Assembly (NCBI GenBank): GCA_011371465.1
Contig: DRQL01000259.1
Location: 1 to 14,689, forward strand
DNA from: Gammaproteobacteria bacterium
GTDB lineage: Bacteria > Pseudomonadota > Gammaproteobacteria > DSM-19610
Direction of reading: 5' to 3'
DNA length: 14,689 bases
The position numbers were made by a program, and so were the translations under genes. Below are positions 7,229 to 13,202 of the stretch, in pieces. The notes under the pieces are model-generated. The model saw only the letters and a program-made list of their open reading frames with translations, had not been told where the DNA came from and did no database searches. The first letter of the stretch is position 1, and the number at the start of each line of letters is the position of its first letter.

Positions 7229-7837
7229 ATGACCAGACGTACCCACCTTGCCATCCTGACATTGTTATTTCTGCTATGGCCTGTCTATGGCCTTTCGGCG
7301 GCACAAGCCCGCGTCGAGACCGCCATCCTGGCCGGCGGCTGTTTCTGGTGCCTCGAAGCGGACTACGAGAAGCTGGATGGCGTGCTGGAGGTTGTATCCG
7401 GCTACACGGGCGGGCACCTTGAGAACCCGACCTATGTACAGGTGTCCGGGGGGGACAGCGGCCATGTCGAGTCCGTCCGGGTACGTTTCGACCCTGCTGT
7501 CATCAGTTATGCGCAGATCCTGGACTTCTTCTGGCGGCACGTCGATCCGACCCGCGATGACGGCCAGTTCTGTGACCGCGGGTTGCAGTACCGCCCGGTG
7601 ATCTTCTACCAGGGAAAGGTGCAGTACCGGGAGGCGCTGGCGTCCGAACGACGCGCAGCCGCGGCCAAGCCGTTCCCTGCGCCGTTGAAGGTGGAACTGA
7701 CCGCCGCCACCCGTTTCTACCCGGCTGAAGAGTACCACCAGGACTATTACCGAAAGAAACCGCTGCGTTATAAATTCTACCGCTACCGGTGCGGTCGTGA
7801 CGCCCGTGTGGAGGCGCTGTGGGGGGAGGCCGACTGA
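7229..7837 (+). CDS. msrA: Exported peptide-methionine (S)-S-oxide reductase MsrA
   Basis: Reduces the S-epimer of methionine sulfoxide in proteins (EC 1.8.4.11). The 202-residue product begins with a signal peptide (about residues 1-25, LTLLFLLWPVYGLSAAQA), which places it in the periplasm or anchored at the membrane, unlike the cytoplasmic MsrA of many bacteria. The catalytic signature GGCFWC is at 36-41 with nucleophile Cys38 and the conserved Glu43. It is followed by the family blocks GYTGGHLENPTY, GHVESVRVRFDP and DPTRDDGQFCDRGLQYR. A late Cys in YRCGRD may be the resolving residue. The ATG at 7229 was chosen because it opens the signal peptide; a GTG at 7169 in the same frame would add 20 non-signal residues. 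The gene converges on the GGDEF-EAL gene with a 48-base gap. Periplasmic repair fits the envelope genes beside it. Confidence 0.95.
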   Translation: MTRRTHLAILTLLFLLWPVYGLSAAQARVETAILAGGCFWCLEADYEKLDGVLEVVSGYTGGHLENPTYVQVSGGDSGHVESVRVRFDPAVISYAQILDFFWRHVDPTRDDGQFCDRGLQYRPVIFYQGKVQYREALASERRAAAAKPFPAPLKVELTAATRFYPAEEYHQDYYRKKPLRYKFYRYRCGRDARVEALWGEAD

Positions 7838-7885
7838 TCGCTGCCCGGCTATCGCGCCTTGCCGCCGGTGCCGGCACGTGTGAGG

Positions 7886-10327
7886 TTACACTTCCAGTTC
7901 CCTGAGCGGCAAGCAGTCCGGCGACGCCGTGACCTCCGCGATCGGTCTCGGTCGCGCGATGCCATACCCCTGGGCATAGTCCACCCCTATCTGTTCCAGG
8001 TGTTGCAGGATATGCCCGTTTTCAACGAACTCGGCGATCGTTTCGATGCCCATCACACGCCCGAGCTGGTGTATGGCGCGTACCATTTCCCGGTCAACCG
8101 GGTCATCGACAATGTCGCGAACAAAACTGCCGTCAATTTTAAGGTAATCCACCGGAAGATTTTTCAGGTAGGCGAACGAGCTGAGGCCACTGCCGAAATC
8201 ATCCAGCGCAAACTTCACCCCGGCTGCACGCAGCCGCTTCATGAAACGGGTGGCGGAATCGAAGTTTGAAATGGCCGCCGTTTCCGTAATCTCGAAACAG
8301 ATCGTGCCGGCAATAATGTCGTATTCTTCTGCCAGCGCTACTACCTTGTCCTGGAAAGATTCACTGCCTATCGAGCTTCCGGAGAGGTTGATCGATACAA
8401 GACCCTGCAGTGCCCCGGCATGAGCTGCACATTGTTCCGACCACCAGGCAAAGGTATTGCGGATCACCCACAGGTCGATGGACTGCATCAGGTTATAACG
8501 TTCTGCCGCCGGCAGAAACAGCCCCGGTTGCACCAGTCCACCGGTTTCATCGCGCATGCGCACCAGTACTTCTCCGTGCAGCAGACGGTTCCCGCTGCCG
8601 TTGGTTGCGACGATATCCTGGAAGAAAAGCACCAGGCGGTCATCCTTGATGGCGCGCGTGATCTCGCTGACCAGTTCGATCTCGCTGTGCCGGCGCCCTG
8701 ATTCGCTGTCCGCACGCTGGTAGACATGCACCTGGTCGCGTCCCAGGTCCTTGGCTGCATAACAGGCAATATCCGCGGCGCTGAGGATGCTTGCCACGCT
8801 TTCACTGCGATCGGTAATCTCGACAATACCGATACTGATACCGATCTCAAATACCCTGTCATTCCACACGAAACGATGTTCCCTTACGTACCTGCGCAGG
8901 CGTTCACAAAACTCGATGGTGTCATCGAGTGAGCAGTTCTCGAGAAGTATGCCGAACTCGTCACCTCCCAGCCGTGCAAAGACATCGTTTTCTCTCAACA
9001 GAGAGGGGAGTCCGCCCGCCAGGCGGCGAAGCAATTCGTCCCCGGCCACATGCCCGCAGGTGTCATTGACGATCTTGAACTGGTCGAGATCCGCATAGCA
9101 CACGCAGTGCAAAGTGCCCGTTGTTTTTGCCGAGTACAGGGCATGCTCGACGAACCGTTCGAATTCCAGGCGGTTGATCAGGCCGGTGAGCACATCGTGG
9201 CTCGCCTGGAAGCTGAGGCGTTCAGTCATCTCCTGCTGATCGGTTACATCGTGGAACACGATGACGTGCCCAAAACCCTTGCCGTCGAGACTCCGAATCG
9301 GGGAGCGCGAAATTTTGACATAGAAGCGGTCGCCGTCGCGCCTGTGCAGCACCCGGTTACCCAGTACATCGTGCAGTTTTCCCGTAGTACGGCAACGACG
9401 TTCTTCGAGCACAGGTCCGCCGTTACTTTCCGGGTCGATCCGGAATACCTGTGCCAGCGGTTTCCCCCGTGCGTCGTCCGTTGTCCAGCCGGTAAGCTGC
9501 TCGGCAACCGCATTCATGGATAACACCTGGTCCCACTGATCCGTGGTAATCACGCCGTCGGCGATGGAATGCAGGGTTACCTGGGCACGCTCCTTCTCTT
9601 CGCCAAGTTCCTCCATGGCCTGTTGTTTCTGCCGGACCTCGGATTCCAGATTGCCATTGGCTTCGGTCAGTTGCCCGACCAGTTGCTCATTGTCCATTGC
9701 CAGTTGCAGGGAACGCTGTATGTAGTGGTAGTGCGTATGACCGATGACGATCAGTCCGGCGGTATAAATGAACAGGATTACGCCCAGCAGCTGGTATTCC
9801 GGTATGCCCTGTACCAGGAACCAGGAGACCAGCGGCAGCAGGGCGGGCAGATGGATGGCCAGAAAGGCCGGGTATACGACGGCATAGGCCGATATTGCAC
9901 CGGCCGTCAGGCCGGCTACAGCAAGCACCAGCACGACCTGTTGTGGCATCGGCCAGTTAGGGTCGAACATCAGGATGCTGCTGCCCCAGATCAGGCCGCT
10001 GAACAGGTTGCCCAGGCAGATCCGCCATGCCCATCGTCTGGCCTGAGACCCGGCTTGCGGAGAACGCCAGTAGCTGACAATGACACCCATGCGCAGCAGT
10101 GTCGCCACGGCCACACTGCCTATCCACAGTAACAGCAGGCCCCGGTCTGCGACTTCCCAGAGCACCATGGTCTCGAGCAATGCGACCAGGAAAGCTGCGC
10201 CGATACCGACCGGTGAGTGGCGGATCAGCAACTGGACTTTGCCCGGCAACAGGCGCTCCGGTTCCTCTCCTGTAAGGGGGGCGGTGACATCCGCTAATAA
10301 CGGGGTGGTCCTGCTGACAGAGTTCAA
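7886..10327 (-). CDS. Membrane PAS-GGDEF-EAL cyclic-di-GMP turnover protein
   Basis: Predicted to make and/or degrade the second messenger c-di-GMP at the inner membrane. Numbering from the TTG at 10327 (813 residues): about six transmembrane helices between 41 and 196, a coiled-coil linker about 210-250, a PAS domain about 250-365, GGDEF domain about 370-535 and EAL domain about 550-805. The diguanylate cyclase site is intact (GGDEF 454-458) and preceded by an RxxD inhibitory site (REND, 445-448). The phosphodiesterase motifs are also complete: EVL (586-588), INLS, FEITE, DDFGSG, LKIDGSF, AEFVE and YAQGYG. Both activities are therefore possible and the net direction cannot be read from sequence. 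The TTG start has AGGA seven bases upstream; a GTG at 10363 would add 12 residues but has no ribosome binding site. The PAS ligand is unknown. Confidence 0.95.
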   Translation of the reverse strand: MNSVSRTTPLLADVTAPLTGEEPERLLPGKVQLLIRHSPVGIGAAFLVALLETMVLWEVADRGLLLLWIGSVAVATLLRMGVIVSYWRSPQAGSQARRWAWRICLGNLFSGLIWGSSILMFDPNWPMPQQVVLVLAVAGLTAGAISAYAVVYPAFLAIHLPALLPLVSWFLVQGIPEYQLLGVILFIYTAGLIVIGHTHYHYIQRSLQLAMDNEQLVGQLTEANGNLESEVRQKQQAMEELGEEKERAQVTLHSIADGVITTDQWDQVLSMNAVAEQLTGWTTDDARGKPLAQVFRIDPESNGGPVLEERRCRTTGKLHDVLGNRVLHRRDGDRFYVKISRSPIRSLDGKGFGHVIVFHDVTDQQEMTERLSFQASHDVLTGLINRLEFERFVEHALYSAKTTGTLHCVCYADLDQFKIVNDTCGHVAGDELLRRLAGGLPSLLRENDVFARLGGDEFGILLENCSLDDTIEFCERLRRYVREHRFVWNDRVFEIGISIGIVEITDRSESVASILSAADIACYAAKDLGRDQVHVYQRADSESGRRHSEIELVSEITRAIKDDRLVLFFQDIVATNGSGNRLLHGEVLVRMRDETGGLVQPGLFLPAAERYNLMQSIDLWVIRNTFAWWSEQCAAHAGALQGLVSINLSGSSIGSESFQDKVVALAEEYDIIAGTICFEITETAAISNFDSATRFMKRLRAAGVKFALDDFGSGLSSFAYLKNLPVDYLKIDGSFVRDIVDDPVDREMVRAIHQLGRVMGIETIAEFVENGHILQHLEQIGVDYAQGYGIARPRPIAEVTASPDCLPLRELEV

Positions 10328-10636
10328 GATTACATCCTGTTTGTGATAAAGACATAAAAACACGGCAACAACAACAGGTTACCGAAAAGACATCATGTCT
10401 CGCAGAATCTTCACTGATTCGTGTCTTATATCGGTCGGCAGGCAGAAAAATGAATCCTGTGCGGTGAGGATCGATCAGGACCGGTGTCGCTATACTGGCG
10501 AAGCGCTGGAAACAGCCACGTGGGCTGGAAAAAAGCCTGTTCGCAGGATGCGGAACGTCTGTGCAACTATTCGTCTTTCCTGGCGGTATCCGGAGGAACC
10601 GCGCGAGTCCAGGGGAAGCAGTATGTGCGTCCCTGT
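10328..10636. other. Intergenic stretch without a supportable gene
   Basis: This gap lies upstream of the GGDEF-EAL gene and downstream of the secreted-protein gene, both on the minus strand. A plus-strand frame at 10395-10733 is open, but it has no good ribosome binding site and runs straight through the terminator hairpin at 10642-10667. A TATACT at 10491 lacks a good -35 partner. I see no c-di-GMP riboswitch consensus. Confidence 0.4.
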
Positions 10637-10667
10637 AAAAACGGGGTGTTGCCGTGGCAACACCCCG
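10637..10667 (-). terminator. Intrinsic terminator of the secreted-protein gene
   Basis: On the minus strand a perfect 12-bp stem (10667-10656 with 10653-10642, sequence CGGGGTGTTGCC against GGCAACACCCCG) is followed at once by TTTTT (10641-10637). It lies about 85 bases past the stop of the gene ending at 10751. It has no T-run on the plus strand, so it acts in one direction only. Confidence 0.9.
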
Positions 10668-10750
10668 CAGGAACAGCAGGTATGCTGTACATGTCGCTGT
10701 CTTTTTACTGGCCTTATTGAACTGCCGGGGTAATCGCGGTCCGGTGTGTA

Positions 10751-11458
10751 TCAGGGATACTGGAACCAGGCTTCACGCGTTGCCGGTGAGAGACCATGAC
10801 TGGCGCCGTCCGTGCAATGGGAAACCACCCTGATCAGGAAAGGCGTGTCCTGTTGTCCCGGTTCCCTGGGATCGGCAATCGCAGTGGGAACGTTGGCGTG
10901 GCCTTCGTGCCCGGGTCTCGAAGTTGCGGTCATCTGGAAAGGATATGCGCCGCGGACCACCGGGAAGTCGAGGTTGATCTCGAAATCGGCATCACCGGAT
11001 GCATCGGTGGTAAAGGAGTTGGCCGAAGCGGGTGCGCCGGCAGGATCCACCCAGGGACTGATGGCATTCAGGCCATCCAGCGCTGACCCGGGTGCCAGCG
11101 GTGTTGCGCCACCACCGGTCAGCGGACTGCCGGCCGGGTTCAGGCCGTTCTTGCCCTTGATACGAACCCAGACCGTGAACAGGGTGTCGGGTGCTGCGCC
11201 TTCCACGTCGATTTCGACCTTGCTGCCGCTGCCTTTCTGTTTCACTTCCAGTGTTGCTGTGGCGCCCTGCCATGCGTTGCCACTGGGGTCAACGGGACAA
11301 TTGGCCTCGATGGTATCACCGCTGCCACTGGTGGAACCGGCCGGCCGGCGGGTCATGTCGTCATCGATGGCCTTGTTTGAAGCGGCCAGTACGGCGCTGG
11401 AAGAGATCCCCATTCCCAGCAGCGCAACGGCCAGTGTGGTCATTTTCAGTCTGTTCAT
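10751..11458 (-). CDS. Secreted protein of unknown function
   Basis: I do not recognise the family. The 235-residue precursor has a clear signal peptide (MNRLKMTTLAVALLGMG, cleavage likely after AVLA at 25). The mature part is beta-rich in appearance, with ATATLEVKQKGSGSKVEIDVEGA followed by DTLFTVWVRIKG, a Gly/Pro/Ala-rich middle (about 104-150), and GDADFEINLDFPVVRGAYPF. Two cysteines, Cys54 and Cys215, could form one disulfide joining the two ends. Several histidines cluster in the last 65 residues (RPGHEGH, SHCTDGASHG), which might bind metal, but this is a guess. The ATG at 11458 was chosen because GAGGAAG lies 6 bases upstream; a GTG at 11473 would add five residues. A 21-codon leader ORF ends 11 bases before the start, and an intrinsic terminator closes the unit. 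The Crp/Fnr regulator gene lies upstream on the same strand and may control it. Confidence 0.85.
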   Translation of the reverse strand: MNRLKMTTLAVALLGMGISSSAVLAASNKAIDDDMTRRPAGSTSGSGDTIEANCPVDPSGNAWQGATATLEVKQKGSGSKVEIDVEGAAPDTLFTVWVRIKGKNGLNPAGSPLTGGGATPLAPGSALDGLNAISPWVDPAGAPASANSFTTDASGDADFEINLDFPVVRGAYPFQMTATSRPGHEGHANVPTAIADPREPGQQDTPFLIRVVSHCTDGASHGLSPATREAWFQYP

Positions 11459-11469
11459 TTTCTGCTTCC

Positions 11470-11535
11470 TCACTTTGTGATTGACAATACGCTCCCTGCG
11501 GAGCCTGCCTGATCTGAAACCAGGGCAGGGTCCAC
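11470..11535 (-). CDS. Candidate leader peptide ORF before the secreted-protein gene
   Basis: A 21-codon frame starting GTG at 11535 (product begins MDPALVSDQAG and ends SVLSITK) has the complete Shine-Dalgarno TAAGGAGGT (11551-11543) exactly 7 bases upstream, the best ribosome binding site I found in the window. Its TGA (11472-11470) overlaps the GAGGAAG ribosome binding site of the secreted-protein gene, whose ATG is 11 bases further on. Translation of the leader could thus open or block the downstream site. Two hairpins lie within it: GCTCC/GGAGC around 11491-11504 and CCTGCC/GGCAGG around 11504-11529. The peptide has no run of one amino acid, so classical amino-acid attenuation is not suggested. 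Whether it is translated is unknown. Confidence 0.4.
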   Translation of the reverse strand: MDPALVSDQAGSAGSVLSITK

Positions 11536-11604
11536 CGAAAACACCTCCTTACATCGGTTCGTTACTGCATAAAAGCCGAAGCTGCGATCAACAGGGTCCT
11601 GACA

Positions 11605-11700
11605 TCACATGCGCTCCCGGCGGGGTTTGTTAAACATGTCGTTGTCTTCATCCTGGTCAGGCTTCTCACAATCATCGGTTGGTAATGTGGAACTGCTCAT
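11605..11700 (-). CDS. Possible 31-residue small ORF
   Basis: The frame begins ATG at 11700 (MSSSTLPTDDCEKPDQDEDN...) and ends PRRERM before TGA. It is acidic in the middle and basic at the end. GGTGA lies just upstream as a weak ribosome binding site. The frame stays open for about 38 codons further upstream with protein-like composition (GSCYTIYPGDKHIGTACPGES) but without a standard start codon. It could therefore be the tail of a decayed gene or of one using an unusual start. The opposite strand carries a serine-rich shadow frame at 11637-11747. There is no recognisable family. Confidence 0.22.
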   Translation of the reverse strand: MSSSTLPTDDCEKPDQDEDNDMFNKPRRERM

Positions 11701-11926
11701 GGATTCACCGGGGCAAGCGGTGCCGATGTGCTTGTCGCCCGGGTAAATCGTGTAGCAACTTCCCTGGCGGGTATGTGACTCAGCATACGTAAAAACAAAT
11801 AAACCCTGTCGCGTTTATGAATGATGATTACTCACGCAGATAGTGATACCCGGGTTACAGATTTATTCGAATTAATTGAGTTTTATCGGTGTGCGGGAAC
11901 GGCAGCCTGCCGGCTGGTATGACGAA
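11701..11926. promoter_or_regulatory. AT-richer gap with palindromes downstream of the Crp/Fnr gene
   Basis: No well supported gene is seen. The gap holds the inverted repeat GTATG-N8-CATAC (11771-11788), the 8-base palindrome ACCCGGGT (11848-11855) within a wider partly symmetric site, a second CCCGGGTAA (11738-11746), and a CGGCA/TGCCG hairpin near 11900 without a T-run. CGAATTAAT occurs twice, at 11868-11876 and 11923-11931. A promoter for the leader and secreted-protein unit should lie between here and 11551, but I could not pick convincing -35/-10 boxes. Confidence 0.3.
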
Positions 11927-12652
11927 TTAATCAGAGGTTTTCTGGTTGACAGTCTGGTAACGCAGTTTTTCCAGTCCGTCGATGTCGTGAATTTCGATGC
12001 TGCCGCGGCTGAGCTTGATATGGCCGGAGCGTTCAAAATCCTTCAACAGGCGGCTGACCACTTCGCGCGTAGTGCCCAGTTCGTTAGCGATGGCCTGGTG
12101 TGTACAGCGAAGCTTGTCCGGCGTTGCCTGGCTGGAGAGTTTGCATATCAGGGCTGCCAGGCGTTGCTCCAGGTGATCGAAGCTGACCTGTGAGATCAGC
12201 TGGATTACGTCGCTGATACAGTGCGCCATGGAGGTCATCAGGTAACGCCTGAAGTCTTCGGATTCCGTCAACAGGCGGTTGAAATACTCAGGTGGCATGG
12301 CCAGCAGGCGTACATCCTGTTCGGCTACCGCCCGGGCGCCGCGACTGGAACGCAGCAGCAGGCGTGTCAGCGTGAGTACGCAGACCTGTCCGCCGCTGAC
12401 CCGGTAGAGGCAGATTTCCCGGCCGTTTTCAGCGGTGTCGTAGACGCGGACTCTCCCCTGCAGGACGATGACGAATTTGTCGGCGGACTCACCGCACTCG
12501 ATCAGCCGGGTGCCGGCCGGACAGTTGATGACCTGTGAAACCGCCAGCGCTTCACGCCAGACTTCGTCGTGGATGCCTGCCAGCTCCGGCAGCTCGCTGA
12601 AAAGTGCCACGGGTTTGCCTGTAGACGAAAATGTGCTTCCATCCTCGAGCAT
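11927..12652 (-). CDS. Crp/Fnr-family transcriptional regulator, cysteine-rich
   Basis: Dimeric DNA-binding regulator. The 241-residue product has the cNMP-type beta-roll sensor domain (about 20-125, with GRVRVYDTAENGREICLYRVSGGQVCVLT), a long dimer helix (about 128-160) and a C-terminal winged helix-turn-helix (about 184-220) whose recognition part GTTREVVSRLLKDFERSG is typical of the family. It lacks the N-terminal cysteine cluster of FNR, and I cannot see a convincing cAMP-binding signature. It has seven cysteines (44, 53, 81, 91, 145, 170, 183), four of them in the sensor domain, which could allow redox or metal sensing. The ATG at 12652 is preceded by GGAGGAAAGG; upstream in-frame starts at 12712 (TTG), 12691 and 12667 lack such a site. 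It lies between the secreted-protein gene and the histidine kinase on the same strand, with long gaps on both sides. Its targets and effector are not known. Confidence 0.92.
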   Translation of the reverse strand: MLEDGSTFSSTGKPVALFSELPELAGIHDEVWREALAVSQVINCPAGTRLIECGESADKFVIVLQGRVRVYDTAENGREICLYRVSGGQVCVLTLTRLLLRSSRGARAVAEQDVRLLAMPPEYFNRLLTESEDFRRYLMTSMAHCISDVIQLISQVSFDHLEQRLAALICKLSSQATPDKLRCTHQAIANELGTTREVVSRLLKDFERSGHIKLSRGSIEIHDIDGLEKLRYQTVNQKTSD

Positions 12653-13202
12653 CGACCTTTCCTCCATCCCGTTTGTATTGTCATTATTCATTTCGGCCCA
12701 GCTACGCCCCAATACGTGATACTGGTATATCTCCCGGCATCAAAACCCGGAGCGCCTGGCAAACTAGACGCAGGTCTACCCCGGATCATTCCCTTTTTTC
12801 AGCCCCGCTGTACTGAACCGTAAAACAGCGGGAACGTCATTCAGTTCAGGAGCGACTTGCCGGCCGGCACCCGATAGCCATCCAGGGTTTACCCCGGGTT
12901 TGTGCGCATAAACTGAAATGCAGGATGCAACACCAACGTGGTTTATTCGAAAAAAGTGTAACGGTAGAAGGAAAGGTGTCTGGTCGCGTTTGAGAGGATC
13001 TCTTGTGTGCCGAAAGGCACATAAGTTGAGGTGCGGTGTGAGTGATCAGTATCGTTCTGTCGGCAGGGCAACGTTTGCGCTACGGTTTTCCATGCGGGAC
13101 ACCTCTCTCGATCAGGTCAATTGACGGGCAATCGGTTCAGCCAGTGAGACCTTCCGTTCTCCGGTAAGTTCAGGACAGGCACCGGGTCGTCCCGGCGAGG
13201 GT
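12653..13202. other. Long structured intergenic region upstream of the Crp/Fnr gene
   Basis: Over 500 bases without a convincing protein gene. It holds, in order: TAGAC-GCAG-GTCTA (12765-12778); a CCCGCTGT/ACAGCGGG hairpin (12804-12832) without a T-run; a perfect 12-base palindrome TGCCGGCCGGCA (12858-12869); TGCA-GGA-TGCA (12919-12929); GAGA-GGA-TCTC (12992-13002); and a 10-bp stem CTTGTGTGCC/GGCACATAAG capped by a GAAA tetraloop (13002-13025). The part nearest the Crp/Fnr start should carry that gene's promoter. The hairpin series could belong to a leader RNA or a small RNA, but I see no clear promoter or terminator for one. A plus-strand frame at 12918-13124 has no ribosome binding site and no protein-like composition. 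Confidence 0.4.
13002..13025 (+). other. GNRA-tetraloop RNA-type hairpin
   Basis: CTTGTGTGCC-GAAA-GGCACATAAG folds into a 10-bp stem (one G-U pair) closed by a GAAA loop when read on the plus strand. The GNRA loop exists on this strand only; the minus strand would have TTTC. This favours a plus-strand transcript if the structure is functional. No T-run follows, so it is not an intrinsic terminator. Confidence 0.35.

Noticed and set aside
10328..10640. c-di-GMP riboswitch near the GGDEF-EAL gene
   Set aside because: I could not find the GEMM core sequences on either strand; there is only a generic gap.
10395..10733. Plus-strand frames at 10395-10733 and 10484-10720
   Set aside because: They run through a perfect intrinsic terminator for the minus strand, lack good ribosome binding sites and have no protein-like conservation signals.
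11474..11926. Classical FNR or CRP box controlling the secreted-protein unit
   Set aside because: Only half-sites (ATCAA, TGTGA, TCACA) occur, without correctly spaced partners.
12804..12832. CCCGCTGT/ACAGCGGG hairpin as an intrinsic terminator
   Set aside because: No T-run follows on either strand; the T-run at 12793-12799 precedes the hairpin on the plus strand.
12918..13124. 68-codon plus-strand frame in the Crp/Fnr upstream gap
   Set aside because: It has no ribosome binding site, a very basic random-looking composition, and crosses the hairpin series.
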